From Imperialibacter roseus (lineage in GTDB: Bacteria > Bacteroidota > Bacteroidia > Cytophagales > Cyclobacteriaceae): DNA of 64,000 bases. Position numbers and translations under genes: made by a program. Shown piece after piece: positions 26,907 to 36,865 of this stretch. The notes under the pieces were generated by a model. It saw nothing but the letters and a program-made list of their open reading frames with translations, made no database searches and was not told the origin of the DNA. How positions within the stretch are numbered: position 1 is the stretch's first letter; every line of letters begins with the position of its first letter. The stretch covers positions 6,466,501 to 6,530,500 of the forward strand of contig NZ_CP136051.1 of NCBI RefSeq assembly GCF_032999765.1. The letters run 5' to 3'.

Positions 26907-28993
26907 CAATAGCTGCCCGAATATTTTCGGGTAAACCACTCTGCTGACAGCAACGCCAGGAGGATAGTGAAGATCCACCAGAGATGAATAATCGGAAGGT
27001 AGTTTTCTGAGCTGTAAATCCTGCCTTTTGGTTGCAGTGCGGTGAGGTCGTCGATCATGGCGTCAATCTGATTAGCTGCGTAAAACTTGCCGCCTGTGCT
27101 TGCTGACAACTCTTTCAAAACATTAAAATTTGCGGTTAGCTGCAGGTTTTCAAGGTCGAGCTTTCTTACAGTAAACTGCCCCGAAGCGAGCTCTCTGTTT
27201 TCATTGATTATCGCACTGGCTTCAAACTTGTAAATACCGTCTTTCAATCCATTGAGCCGGAATCGGGTATTTCCCGGCGCAGTAGTATAGTTGTAGTTGG
27301 TTACGCTTCCATCGGCATAGGTCAGCTTTAGCTCCACCTCTGTGCCATATACGGGCTCGAAGACGTCGTTATAGGTTTCAGTTTGAAAGATGATCTGCTC
27401 GTTGTCGAAAAATTCAGTTTTTGTGGTGTACACCCGAAACTTCCTTTTGTCTTCTTTGGAGCTCAGGAACTGCACTGTTTTCAGCACTAGATTATCAAAT
27501 GCTACATAATTGTCTGTTCTCGAGTACTCCTGCATGCGCCATTGCCACAGACCTTCACCTAAAGTCACCGCTTGCTTGGGTAGCTGGTTTTGTGAGAAAA
27601 ACCACATGGGCCGGGGGGTGGTAATAGCACCTACTTTCTGAAACAACGCCACCGCAACGCCACCGCTGATTTGATAGTCACCGTATGGAACTGTCACCGG
27701 AGTGTAGTAAGAATTGACTATCCCCTTCCACTCGCTCTCGAACGTGAAAAGCTGAAAGGCATCGTTGTAAGCAGGCCTGACCTGGTCCGACTCATTCCTT
27801 GTCCTCTCCACCTTGAAGAGCGTGTTTTGATCGTTGGCTTCCGCCCACAAAGTGGTGCTGCCCAGCACATACCAGGCACTCATGTTTTCATTCTTCACTC
27901 TCTCCAGCAACGCAGCCAGTCTTCGTTGTCTTTCGAAAGGTGAGATAAGGATAACAAGGTCAAACACATCGGTGGGCAGCTCTTTGTCCACCATTGGCAC
28001 GTAGGTTTTGACCTCATAATTTTCATTTTTCGATATGGCAGCCTTAAGGGCCTTGATGTCGGGGTGGGGAGCGCCGGAAGCGATGAGGATTTTTTCTTTG
28101 CCCTCTACAATGTCGATGTATATGTCCTGCCGGTTGTTGGAGAGAATCGTTTCTTCAGGATGGGTAGATACTTGAACTACGTAGTGCTGAAGGCCTTTCT
28201 GCTCGGCAGGCACCTGAAAGTCGGCGTTGAGAAGCTCGCCACCACCGCCTTTAATTCTTTGCGTGCTGATTATTTTCCCGTCTTTTAAAATGGAGACTTC
28301 CAACTCTTCTGTTTCAATGCCTTGATTAATTACTTCTGCCCGCACCGGAAAAAGATTTCCCTGATAAGCGATTTTGTTGAACTGAACATTGTTCAAAATG
28401 AGATCCTTTACAGGAATTGTGTCTCCAATGCCCAGCGTATAAACTTTGCCGGTAAAGTTGAGATACTGGGGAGCCATGCCCTTGTTGTAAATACCGTCAG
28501 ATACTATAAGTGCACCTGCAAATGCTCTTCCTTCGAATTCGGTTTGCCACTCTCTGAGAAGCGTGGAAAGGTCGGTTGTTTTCTGATCAAAAGGTGTACC
28601 CTCAAATTTTGAAAGCTCTTCGTTGCTGAGGTTCCTTCTTTCTACCGTAATGTCTTTAGCAGCCAATGCGGCAGCCAGTTGGTCCACTTGCCTGGACACG
28701 GCCAAAAGCTGAGTAGAGTCTAAACCGCTGGCAATTGAAGTGGAATTATCGAGGGCAAGGACAAAAATGGGTTCTTCTACCTGATTAAGTACAAGCCTGA
28801 GAAAAGGGCTGAGCAACAGAATGGCCAGGAAGCTTACCAGCAGAAAACGACTGCTGAAAAGGATGCGGTTTGTCAGTGTTGACCAGGTTGATTTTTTCTG
28901 GTACAGCAAAAAAGCATAAAGCAAACCCAAAGCACAGCACGCCAAAATCCACCAGGGAGAATGTTCGAACAGTAAATTATTGTTTTCTGTCAT
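26906..28993 (-). CDS. Membrane-anchored VWA-like domain protein
   Basis: A 695-residue protein with two N-terminal membrane segments (about 12-31 and 45-66), a von Willebrand A-like domain starting VLALDNSTSIASG (a DxSxS-type metal site with N at the second position), a long beta-sandwich region, and one C-terminal membrane segment (about 668-688). It resembles the large BatA/BatB-related proteins of Bacteroidota of unknown function. It is transcribed towards clpC and ends at the shared terminator. The role may be in envelope or cofactor assembly; this is inference. Confidence 0.75.
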   Translation of the reverse strand: MTENNNLLFEHSPWWILACCALGLLYAFLLYQKKSTWSTLTNRILFSSRFLLVSFLAILLLSPFLRLVLNQVEEPIFVLALDNSTSIASGLDSTQLLAVSRQVDQLAAALAAKDITVERRNLSNEELSKFEGTPFDQKTTDLSTLLREWQTEFEGRAFAGALIVSDGIYNKGMAPQYLNFTGKVYTLGIGDTIPVKDLILNNVQFNKIAYQGNLFPVRAEVINQGIETEELEVSILKDGKIISTQRIKGGGGELLNADFQVPAEQKGLQHYVVQVSTHPEETILSNNRQDIYIDIVEGKEKILIASGAPHPDIKALKAAISKNENYEVKTYVPMVDKELPTDVFDLVILISPFERQRRLAALLERVKNENMSAWYVLGSTTLWAEANDQNTLFKVERTRNESDQVRPAYNDAFQLFTFESEWKGIVNSYYTPVTVPYGDYQISGGVAVALFQKVGAITTPRPMWFFSQNQLPKQAVTLGEGLWQWRMQEYSRTDNYVAFDNLVLKTVQFLSSKEDKRKFRVYTTKTEFFDNEQIIFQTETYNDVFEPVYGTEVELKLTYADGSVTNYNYTTAPGNTRFRLNGLKDGIYKFEASAIINENRELASGQFTVRKLDLENLQLTANFNVLKELSASTGGKFYAANQIDAMIDDLTALQPKGRIYSSENYLPIIHLWWIFTILLALLSAEWFTRKYSGSY

Positions 28994-29091
28994 TTGGCTC
29001 TTTAAGACACATCAATGATAACGAAGTGCACCGCAAAAGGGTGTTGGAAGTTACTGTAAATTTGGTGAGCGGCACGCTGGGTTATGTTAAC

Positions 29092-29138
29092 CGGTAATCG
29101 GCGATGAGTGACCGGTGTGGTTGCAAAGCCGATTACCG
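29092..29138 (-). terminator. Inverted repeat downstream of fabG
   Basis: Perfect 11-bp arms CGGTAATCGGC / GCCGATTACCG are separated by 25 bp. It lies between the fabG stop and the next gene on the same strand; no T-run, so it may be a Rho-assisted stop or an mRNA end stabiliser. Confidence 0.45.
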
Positions 29139-29149
29139 AGTCAAAGGTT

Positions 29150-29896
29150 TTAGGTCAGCAGACCACCATCGACCTGGATCACCTGGCCTGTGATGTAGGT
29201 TGACATGTCGGAGGCAAGAAAGATGCAAGCATTGGCCACATCTTCGGGCTGGCCACCTCTTTTCAATGGAATGGCATCTCTCCACGACTGAACTATCTTT
29301 TCGTCCAGCACGTCAGTCATTTCTGTTTCTATAAATCCTGGGGCAATCGCATTGGACCTGATATTGCGTGAACCAAACTCCAAGGCTACGGATTTGGTGA
29401 AGCCTATGATGCCTGCCTTGGAAGCAGCATAGTTCGCCTGGCCTGCATTTCCTTTGAGGCCAACTACGGAAGTCATGTTGATGATGCTACCGCTCTTTTG
29501 CTTTAGAAAAGGTTTGGTGGCAGCTTTTACTGTATTGAAACAAGACTTCAGGTTCACCTGAATCACCTTGTCCCATTGCTCTTCGCTCATTCTCATCAGC
29601 AGTGTGTCGGCTGTGATGCCGGCGTTGTTGACCAGCACGTCGAGTCTTCCAAAGTCGGTTACCACTGCGTTTATCAACTCTTCAGCCGCCTGAAAGTCGC
29701 TGGCATCAGATCTGTAGCCTTTAGCAGTTACACCTTTTGCCGACAACTCTTTTTCGAGCGCCTGGCCTTTTTCTACACTTGACAGATAAGTAAAAGCTAC
29801 GGTGGCGCCTTGCTCAGCAAATGCCATTGCAATAGATTTACCAATACCTTTTGAAGCGCCGGTAACAAGGGCGACTTTTCCTTCCAATAGTTTCAT
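29150..29896 (-). CDS. fabG: 3-oxoacyl-[acyl-carrier-protein] reductase
   Basis: A 248-residue short-chain dehydrogenase. The NADPH-binding motif is TGASKGIG near residues 13-20, with NNAG, and the catalytic residues are S-Y-K in MTSVVG, YAASKAG. It ends with the family-typical VIQVDGGLLT. It reduces 3-oxoacyl-ACP in fatty-acid elongation. FabG identity rests on the full-length pattern (GFIETEMTDVL, RGGQPEDVANACIFLASDMSTYITGQ). It is divergent from the polytopic membrane protein, 20 bp away. Confidence 0.93.
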   Translation of the reverse strand: MKLLEGKVALVTGASKGIGKSIAMAFAEQGATVAFTYLSSVEKGQALEKELSAKGVTAKGYRSDASDFQAAEELINAVVTDFGRLDVLVNNAGITADTLLMRMSEEQWDKVIQVNLKSCFNTVKAATKPFLKQKSGSIINMTSVVGLKGNAGQANYAASKAGIIGFTKSVALEFGSRNIRSNAIAPGFIETEMTDVLDEKIVQSWRDAIPLKRGGQPEDVANACIFLASDMSTYITGQVIQVDGGLLT

Positions 29897-29916
29897 TGTC
29901 TGTATATTTCTGGATA

Positions 29917-31113
29917 ATGCATCAAAGAAATAAAAAGTTGACTAAGTATCTAGCCCAAATTGATAATAAATACACATGGATCATTCCATTTTTGGTTGGT
30001 ACATTGGCATGCTGCACCCTCGTTTACGCTGTTTGGTGCGGGCTTGGTCTTACTTACGATTCGCATAACTATTTATCGGCAGCGAGGGCGATTGCGGAGG
30101 GGCGTCCAATGGAAACGCAGCTTGGCGCTAAGTATGTTGCACAGCCACCTTTGTTTCCGGCAATTCTTTCTCTTTGGAATGGGAACCTGTCCTTCAGCAA
30201 GGTTTTTAATATCGTTTGCTATGCAGTTACGCTCATTTTGATCTGGAAACTGATTGATATTGTACTGTGCAGTTTTAGCTATAAGGTTCTTGCATGTTTT
30301 TACATTTTTCTCTCAACCCCGTTGCTTTTAGTGCATTCCTTTTTATGGAGTGAGCCATTCTTTCTAGTTCTGATTCAGCTGATCATCGTCACACTCTATT
30401 TCCACTGTGAAACAAAAAGTGTGTATTTGTTTTATGCACTTATTCTGTTGTCGTTGCTCCTTTGTGCTCAACGAAACGCCGGTGTATTCATAGTGTCCAG
30501 TATTTTTCTCACTTTCTTTTTAGAGGAGAGTTCTTTTGTGAATAGGATAAAAATTGGCATTGCTTTTCTGACTTCGTCTTCTGGCTTCTTCCTCTGGAAC
30601 CTCTATGGTTTTTCCCGAGAAGGGGGAGGGTTTCTGGATGCTGGATATTTACAAAACGTGGGTGGCAACATTTTGGAATATTCAAGTGCTATTGGCGTTT
30701 GGTTTGTGCCAGGCACATCCAGCCACTATGTTGTAGTTGCAGCAGGAATTCTCAGTTTGTGGTTCGTTATTAGTATATTCTTTTCCAGCGAGCCCATTTC
30801 ACCAAGGCTAACATTTCTTAGACAATTATCAACCATTCCTGTTGTTTACGTGCTTGGCTTTGTAATTCTGGGCAAACCGGTTGCTAGTGACGCAGAAAGG
30901 TTCCTTGCCGGGATTTTTCCTGTGTACTCAGTTGTTGTGTTCCAAGCAATTGAGAGAATGCAGATAAAAGGTAAAAAGTGGCTCATTCTGCCAGTGGCTA
31001 TTATACTTTTGTACGGACTCCTCCGGACTGGAAATAATGCCAAAAGGTGGAATGAATCCAATTGTGAGAATCCAATTTCGCTGTCTGGTAATAACTTTTG
31101 TATGGTTCCATGA
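29917..31113 (+). CDS. Polytopic membrane protein, GT-C glycosyltransferase-like
   Basis: A 398-residue protein with about nine hydrophobic segments. An early extracytoplasmic loop reads GLTYDSHNYLSAARAIAEGRPMETQLGAKYVAQPPLFPAILSLW, with an acidic residue after the first membrane segment, as in GT-C (PMT/ArnT-like) lipid-linked glycosyltransferases. The frame begins at a TTG at 29896, but the ATG at 29917 is a more natural start. No flanking glycan genes support a specific donor or acceptor, so the function is unassigned. Confidence 0.7.
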   Translation: MHQRNKKLTKYLAQIDNKYTWIIPFLVGTLACCTLVYAVWCGLGLTYDSHNYLSAARAIAEGRPMETQLGAKYVAQPPLFPAILSLWNGNLSFSKVFNIVCYAVTLILIWKLIDIVLCSFSYKVLACFYIFLSTPLLLVHSFLWSEPFFLVLIQLIIVTLYFHCETKSVYLFYALILLSLLLCAQRNAGVFIVSSIFLTFFLEESSFVNRIKIGIAFLTSSSGFFLWNLYGFSREGGGFLDAGYLQNVGGNILEYSSAIGVWFVPGTSSHYVVVAAGILSLWFVISIFFSSEPISPRLTFLRQLSTIPVVYVLGFVILGKPVASDAERFLAGIFPVYSVVVFQAIERMQIKGKKWLILPVAIILLYGLLRTGNNAKRWNESNCENPISLSGNNFCMVP

Positions 31114-31188
31114 AAGATTTTTTTCTCCAGCCAAACGGTTTAAATTTGCCGCCAGACTATATTTTAAAATTGACATAAACATATTCAA

Positions 31189-32583
31189 ATGGCTACGAAA
31201 TACGATTTGATTGTTATTGGGAGTGGACCCGGAGGCTATGTGGCCGCTATCAGGGCCTCTCAACTGGGAATGAAAGTAGGTGTGGTAGAACGTGACGAGC
31301 TGGGCGGAATTTGCCTCAACTGGGGCTGTATACCTACCAAAGCCTTACTGAAAAGTGCCCAGGTATTTGAATATATCAATCATGCCAAGGACTACGGCAT
31401 CTCAGTAAAAGGCGCCGAGGCCGATTTTGACGGGATGGTGAAGAGAAGCCGGGATGTAGCCAACGGAATGAGCAAAGGCATCCAGTTCCTTTTCAAAAAG
31501 AATAAAATCGATCACATCGAAGGATTCGGTAAGCTGAAGAAAAACAAGACAGTTGAAGTAACTGCCAAAGACGGCAAGAAGACTGACTACCAGGCTGACC
31601 ATATCATAGTGGCAACCGGAGGTCGTTCACGTGAATTGCCGGCATTGCCCATCGATAATGAAAAAATTATCGGCTACAGAAAGGCCATGACTCTTGATAA
31701 GAAACCACAGAGCATGGTGGTGGTTGGCTCAGGGGCTATCGGTGTAGAGTTTGCGTACTTCTACAAGTCAATTGGCGTGGATGTTACTATCGTAGAGTTT
31801 CTACCCAATATTGTTCCGCTCGAAGACGAGGAAGTGTCGAAACAATTGGAGAGAATCTTCAAAAAAGCTGGCATGACCATCATGACCAACTCGGAAGTAA
31901 CCAAAGTTGACACCAAAGGCAAGAAGTGCAAAGTGACTGTGAAAACGCAGAAAGGTGAAGAAAACCTTGAGTGCGATGTGGTACTGTCTGCCGTAGGGAT
32001 TTCTACCAATCTTGAGGGAATAGGTTTGGAAGACGTGGGCGTTGCTACCGACAGAGGTAAAGTGCTGGTAGATGACTACTACAAAACGAATATCCCGGGC
32101 ATTTACGCCATCGGCGATATTGTGAAGGGCCAGGCGCTGGCGCACGTTGCATCTGCTGAGGGTATTATCTGCGTAGAGAAAATTGCAGGGCATCATCCTG
32201 AACCGCTGGATTACAACAACATCCCTGGTTGTACCTACTGCTCACCAGAAGTGGCTTCTGTAGGCTACACCGAAAAGGCTGCTAAAGAAGCCGGGTATGA
32301 GCTCAAAGTTGGCAAGTTTCCATTCTCGGCGTCAGGCAAAGCCAAAGCTGCTGGCGCAGCCGACGGATTCGTGAAATTAATTTTTGATGCCAAATATGGC
32401 GAGCTCCTCGGTGCCCATATGATTGGCGCCAACGTGACAGAAATGATCGCTGAAATTGTTACGGCGAGAAAGCTGGAGACCACTGGTCATGAAATTATCA
32501 AGTCGGTACACCCTCACCCGACCATGTCGGAAGCGGTGATGGAAGCAGCAGCAGCTGCTTACGACGAGGTAATCCACCTGTAA
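31189..32583 (+). CDS. lpdA: Dihydrolipoyl dehydrogenase (E3)
   Basis: A 464-residue FAD flavoprotein that reoxidises lipoamide in 2-oxoacid dehydrogenase complexes and the glycine cleavage system. FAD motif GSGPGGYVAA (11-20), redox disulphide C42-LNWG-C47, NAD motif VVGSGAIGVEF, and the C-terminal active-site H-P-x-x-x-E (VHPHPTMSEAVMEAA). No E1 or E2 gene is adjacent. A sigma-factor gene follows its stop by only 10 bp. Confidence 0.96.
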   Translation: MATKYDLIVIGSGPGGYVAAIRASQLGMKVGVVERDELGGICLNWGCIPTKALLKSAQVFEYINHAKDYGISVKGAEADFDGMVKRSRDVANGMSKGIQFLFKKNKIDHIEGFGKLKKNKTVEVTAKDGKKTDYQADHIIVATGGRSRELPALPIDNEKIIGYRKAMTLDKKPQSMVVVGSGAIGVEFAYFYKSIGVDVTIVEFLPNIVPLEDEEVSKQLERIFKKAGMTIMTNSEVTKVDTKGKKCKVTVKTQKGEENLECDVVLSAVGISTNLEGIGLEDVGVATDRGKVLVDDYYKTNIPGIYAIGDIVKGQALAHVASAEGIICVEKIAGHHPEPLDYNNIPGCTYCSPEVASVGYTEKAAKEAGYELKVGKFPFSASGKAKAAGAADGFVKLIFDAKYGELLGAHMIGANVTEMIAEIVTARKLETTGHEIIKSVHPHPTMSEAVMEAAAAAYDEVIHL

Positions 32584-32593
32584 CAGACCGTAG

Positions 32594-33154
32594 TTGAGCG
32601 GAAGAACCGTCTATATCATCCCGGAAGAAGAGTTAGTCCGCCGCATTCAGGTAAAGGATAAGCTGGCCTTTGAGTATCTGTACGACAGATATTCAAAGGC
32701 TATTTATGGCGTTATCTTCCGAATCGTAAAAAGTGAAGAGGTAGCCTCTGAGGTACTCAACGATGCCTTTTTGAGGTATTGGGAGCGCTCTGAGAAATAC
32801 GATTTTGCTAAAGGCAAGCTGTATACCTGGATGGTGAATATTGCCAGGAACCTGGCTATTGACAAAACAAGATCCAAAGAATTTTCACAGTCAGGTAAAA
32901 CTGATTCGGTCGAGTCCTTCGTATATGCTGAGGTGGCCCTGCCAATGGAAGAAATGAAAGTGGATGGCATTGGCGTAAAAGAATTGCTCAGCAAACTAAA
33001 ACCCGACCAGGCCGAGATTGTAGACTTGATGTACTTTCAGGGATACACTCAATCGGAAATTGAAGAGAAGTTCAATATTCCTCTCGGCACGGTGAAAACC
33101 AGGCTAAGGGCAGGCATGACATTGTTAAGAAAATTACTAAACGTTGACAAGTAA
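32594..33154 (+). CDS. ECF-family RNA polymerase sigma factor
   Basis: A 186-residue sigma-70 of the ECF type. The region 2 motif is FEYLYDRYSKAIYGVIFRIVKSEEVASEVLNDAFLRYWERSEKYDFAKGKLYTWMVNIARNLAIDKTRSK and region 4 is LKPDQAEIVDLMYFQGYTQSEIEEKFNIPLGTVKTRLRAGMTLLRKLL. The start is TTG at 32594; no ATG lies in a suitable place. It begins 10 bp after lpdA and overlaps the next gene, its probable anti-sigma factor, by 11 bp. Confidence 0.9.
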   Translation: MSGRTVYIIPEEELVRRIQVKDKLAFEYLYDRYSKAIYGVIFRIVKSEEVASEVLNDAFLRYWERSEKYDFAKGKLYTWMVNIARNLAIDKTRSKEFSQSGKTDSVESFVYAEVALPMEEMKVDGIGVKELLSKLKPDQAEIVDLMYFQGYTQSEIEEKFNIPLGTVKTRLRAGMTLLRKLLNVDK

Positions 33155-33941
33155 AGAATTCATCGAGTCAGGGATACTGGAACTTTACGTTCTGGGCACG
33201 CTCTCAACAGCTGAGCAAGCTGAAGTGGAGCGTATGTGCGCTGAGCACCCCGAGGTGAAGGCTGAACTTGAGGCTGTTGAGCAGGCGATGGAGTTGATGG
33301 ATCAGGAGTTGGGAATGGCGCCGCCAGTGTCAGTCAAGCAAAAGCTATTTGACACTCTTCCCGAGTCTGCCCCATTAGGGAAGCGGATACATCTTCAGCC
33401 AGCTGGCGAAACAAAGAGTAACTGGATGATGGCGGCATCGGTGACCATTGCCTTACTCTCATTTGCAGCAGCACTATTCTACTTCCAAAGATATAGCAGC
33501 GTCAGTGGAGAATACGAAGCGCTGGTTGCTCAGAACAGCATGATGGCTCAGGAGCTTAATCAGGTGAAGAACTCGCTTGACCAAAACGAGCAAATGCTGG
33601 CCCTTGCCACAGACGAGAGCACCAGGAGAATTCAACTGAACGCCACAAAAGAGGACTCCAACCTTCAATTGTTTGTTTATTGGAACACCACCTCGGAAGA
33701 GGTCTACCTTGACCTGGGCAATTTGGGTACACCTGGCGATCAGCAGGATTATCAGCTTTGGGCCATTGTGGAGGGTAAGCCTGTTGACATGGGGGTTATT
33801 GATTTTACTAACCCCAATAGTCTTGTTAAGATGAAGAACATCAAAGGAGCTGTAGCGTTTGCCATCACCCTTGAGCCCAAAGGAGGGCTGGAGTCACCAA
33901 CACTGGAGAACATGGTGGTGCTCGGGCAAATAGCCACCTGA
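33144..33941 (+). CDS. Anti-sigma factor, RskA-like
   Basis: A 265-residue single-pass membrane protein. The N-terminal cytoplasmic part (ELYVLGTLSTAEQAEVERMCAEHPEVKAELEAVEQAME) is the zinc-free anti-sigma domain of the RskA/anti-sigma-K type. One membrane segment spans about 94-114, a short coiled segment follows, and the C-terminal RskA domain lies outside (about 165-265). The start is TTG at 33144, overlapping the sigma gene by 11 bp, which supports one regulatory pair. The stimulus is unknown. Confidence 0.85.
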   Translation: MTSKEFIESGILELYVLGTLSTAEQAEVERMCAEHPEVKAELEAVEQAMELMDQELGMAPPVSVKQKLFDTLPESAPLGKRIHLQPAGETKSNWMMAASVTIALLSFAAALFYFQRYSSVSGEYEALVAQNSMMAQELNQVKNSLDQNEQMLALATDESTRRIQLNATKEDSNLQLFVYWNTTSEEVYLDLGNLGTPGDQQDYQLWAIVEGKPVDMGVIDFTNPNSLVKMKNIKGAVAFAITLEPKGGLESPTLENMVVLGQIAT

Positions 33942-34296
33942 TTTCAGGCACAGAGAAATCCAAAACTATTTCATACTTCGTAAATGACCGCAATACTCCG
34001 GAAGTGGCCAGGAAGAGTATGTTGATTGTGACTATGCAGGCTTGGGTTCATTGAAAAAGGTGGGAAGTGGCTAACGCACAAGAAGATCTTTACCCAAGCT
34101 GAAAAAGCCATAGGTTACTAATGCTGGAAGATCCCGCCACTCGGTGGGATTTTCTTTTTACACTGTCCGATATCAGACACCTGTGCTTGATACTGGAATT
34201 GGCAAGGTGAGGCGTTTTTTTGTAATTAACTGAAAAGCAATAGATTACAGTTTGGTACAATGGTTGTCTTGCTTGGTTAGACAAAAATTTAAGGAT
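33942..34296. other. Intergenic stretch with terminator
   Basis: About 355 bp without a supported gene. The only structure I see is the hairpin at 34127-34159. Confidence 0.6.
34127..34159 (+). terminator. Terminator downstream of the anti-sigma gene
   Basis: A 12-bp stem GAAGATCCCGCC / GGTGGGATTTTC (two G-T pairs) with a 4-nt loop, followed by a T-rich run. Confidence 0.75.
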
Positions 34297-36744
34297 ATGC
34301 TAAAGAACATTCTAACCGTCGCTATCAGGAACCTGCTCAAGCAGCGCTTTTACTCCATTCTCAATGTGTTTGGATTGGGAGTAGGGCTGGCAGTGTTTAT
34401 GGTTATTTCTCTTTATATCGATTACCAGTTTAGCTACGATGGATTCTATGAAAAGGGGAATCGACTTTACAGGATCGATCAGACATTTATCTGGGGCGAT
34501 GCATATCCGACATTTGGCTCTACGGGGCCGGGCGTTTCCGACGCCATCCGCACCGATATCCCCGGCGTGGAGCAGACGGCGAGGGTGTATACGGCGGGTG
34601 ACAGGGTCGTAAGTGTGCCTTCTCAGCAAAACGGCGTTGCGTATGAAGACAACGGCGTGGGTGCAGTGGACTCCACCTTCTTGCAGCTATTCACCTTTCA
34701 AATGATCGCAGGTGACGCTTCAACCGCTCTTGATGAGCCTTTTTCAGTGGTCATCACCCGGTCTTCAGCGCTGAAGTATTTTGGCAAAGTTGACGCTTTG
34801 GGGCAAACGCTGAAAATGACAGACGGCAGAACAGAGGGGCTTTACAAAGTCACCGGAGTAATGGAAGACGTACCACCCAATAGCCATTTCAGTTTTAATA
34901 TCCTTGCTTCTATGTCGTCGTTCCCCGAGGTAGCTGCCCGAAATACGGCGTGGTTTTGGTCTGGCTTTGTCACGTATGCCCTGTTGAAGGAAGGTGCAAA
35001 TCCAGAGTCAATCAGGGAAGCTATTTTTGACCTGCCAAGCAAAAGAGCAGGCAAGGCGTATGAAACCATCACCTCTGGTGGCAAGCCCTGGCATTTGTAC
35101 CTTGTGCCTTTGTCGGATATATGGCTGCACTCGGTAAGCTCCCCCAACAGACTTGGGCCAACAAGTAATATTCTCTATGTCTATGTGCTGTCAGCAATAG
35201 CCATTATGGTGCTTGTGCTGGCCAGTGTTAACTACATGAACATGGCCACAGCACGATCGGTCAGCAGGTCAAAAGAGGTGGGTGTGCGTAAAATGATGGG
35301 CGCATTGAAAGAGCATCTGCTTTTCCAGTTCCTGGCTGAGTCTTTTATTCTGGTAATATTCTCGTCCGCCCTCGCAATAGGCCTTGTTGAGCTTTGCCTT
35401 CCTTACTTCAACAGTCTGGCTGGAATACAGCTGTCCACTCTTGGTCTTTTTGATAGCGGGATGAAAATCATTTTCCTTCTGATAATTATTGTTTCCACCG
35501 CTCTTCTTGCCGGCGCTTATCCTGCGTTTTACATGGCTCGTTTCAGTCCTATTCAGGCACTTAGAAAGCAAAACAAGGTGGGCAAGGGTGGCCAGCTGCT
35601 TCGTGGAGGCTTGGTGGTATTTCAATTTGCCATTTCCATCACACTGGTAGTGCTGTCTTTTATCGTGTACGACCAGATTACTTATTTGCAAAATAGAGAC
35701 ATTGGCTTTGACAAGAACAACCTGATCATTGTGCCGCAGGTGCAAAGAATGGACTCAGTAAAGAGGGTGTCGTTCAGAGAAGTACTTAGCAACAATCCTT
35801 CGGTTGCTTCGGTGGGCATGTCTACGTCGGTTCCTCCCAATATATGGGATGGTGACAGCTTCACTACCGAGGATGACCCCGAGAATGAGCAGCCGATAAA
35901 CTACATGAACGTGAGTAATAATTACTTGCAGACCCTCGGTGTTGAAGTGCTGCACGGCCGAATCTTTGAAGAAGGATTCCAGGCCGACCGTACGAGCGTT
36001 GTACTGAATGAAAATGCAGTAAAGGCCCTTGGTTGGAACAATGATGAGACTGTGATCGGCAAAAAGCTCCTTTACTGGGATACCCGCTTCAACGTCATCG
36101 GTGTGATTAGAGATTTTAACTACTGGACGCTTGACAGCCCGATCCAGCCGCTGGCAGTATTTCCTTATGGGGCACCCATCACCCATCAGGAGACACATTT
36201 TCTGTCAGTCAGACTGAAGCCGGAAAATGATCAGGCTGCCGACGTAAAAGACTTTCTAAGCTTTTTGACATTGCAGTGGGACGAATTTGCACCCGGCTTA
36301 CCATTTAGCTACCAGTTCACTGATGCCATGTTTTTCAGCGCTTTCGAATTTGAGCAGCGCCTGGGCCAACTGTTTTCTGTATTCACCGGTTTGGCTATAC
36401 TAATTGCATGTATGGGCCTACTAGGGCTGGCTTCCTACATGGCAGAAGTGCGCAACAAGGAGATTGGCATCCGGAAAGTGTTGGGAGCGTCGGTCAGTCA
36501 GCTTGTGGTGTTAATGGGTAAGGATTTCGCCCGGCTTGTGATCATTGCCTTCGCTATCTCCGTGCCACTTGGCTGGTGGGCGGCTAATGTATGGCTGCAA
36601 AACTATCAGTACAGAACTAGCATCAATTGGCAGGTATTTGCTTACGCCGGATTAAGTGCCCTGATTTTGGCCATTCTCACAGTAAGCTATCAGTCGGTAA
36701 AAACAGCTTTCAGCAACCCTGTTGATATTTTGCACGAAGAATAG
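34297..36744 (+). CDS. FtsX/MacB-type ABC transporter permease
   Basis: An 815-residue permease of the same architecture as the one at 1070-3472. It has an N-terminal anchor (FYSILNVFGLGVGLAVFMVISLYI), a MacB core domain, an FtsX bundle with SKEVGVRKMMGA, a central anchor, a second MacB core and a C-terminal FtsX domain with NKEIGIRKVLGASVSQ. The ATG at 34297 is chosen because MLKNILTVAIRNLLKQ is the usual family start and an AAGGAT lies just before it; the frame is open from 34252. No ATPase gene is adjacent. It ends in a strong terminator. Confidence 0.9.
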   Translation: MLKNILTVAIRNLLKQRFYSILNVFGLGVGLAVFMVISLYIDYQFSYDGFYEKGNRLYRIDQTFIWGDAYPTFGSTGPGVSDAIRTDIPGVEQTARVYTAGDRVVSVPSQQNGVAYEDNGVGAVDSTFLQLFTFQMIAGDASTALDEPFSVVITRSSALKYFGKVDALGQTLKMTDGRTEGLYKVTGVMEDVPPNSHFSFNILASMSSFPEVAARNTAWFWSGFVTYALLKEGANPESIREAIFDLPSKRAGKAYETITSGGKPWHLYLVPLSDIWLHSVSSPNRLGPTSNILYVYVLSAIAIMVLVLASVNYMNMATARSVSRSKEVGVRKMMGALKEHLLFQFLAESFILVIFSSALAIGLVELCLPYFNSLAGIQLSTLGLFDSGMKIIFLLIIIVSTALLAGAYPAFYMARFSPIQALRKQNKVGKGGQLLRGGLVVFQFAISITLVVLSFIVYDQITYLQNRDIGFDKNNLIIVPQVQRMDSVKRVSFREVLSNNPSVASVGMSTSVPPNIWDGDSFTTEDDPENEQPINYMNVSNNYLQTLGVEVLHGRIFEEGFQADRTSVVLNENAVKALGWNNDETVIGKKLLYWDTRFNVIGVIRDFNYWTLDSPIQPLAVFPYGAPITHQETHFLSVRLKPENDQAADVKDFLSFLTLQWDEFAPGLPFSYQFTDAMFFSAFEFEQRLGQLFSVFTGLAILIACMGLLGLASYMAEVRNKEIGIRKVLGASVSQLVVLMGKDFARLVIIAFAISVPLGWWAANVWLQNYQYRTSINWQVFAYAGLSALILAILTVSYQSVKTAFSNPVDILHEE

Positions 36745-36767
36745 TCTTGCAAAAGCTTGAACTTTGT

Positions 36768-36799
36768 AAAGCCGGGGCGTTCCCGGCTTTTCTTTTTTT
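36768..36799 (+). terminator. Terminator after the permease gene
   Basis: The stem AAAGCCGGG / CCCGGCTTT is followed by TCTTTTTTT. Confidence 0.92.
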
Positions 36800-36865
36800 A
36801 CGGGTGGCTGTTTTTGGTTTCTTAACCGTGGAGCCAACCTGTTTTTGATATAAAACTCACTATTA

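Noticed and set aside
34090-34284. 64-codon minus-strand frame between the anti-sigma and permease genes
   Set aside because: It runs through a terminator hairpin and has no recognisable features.
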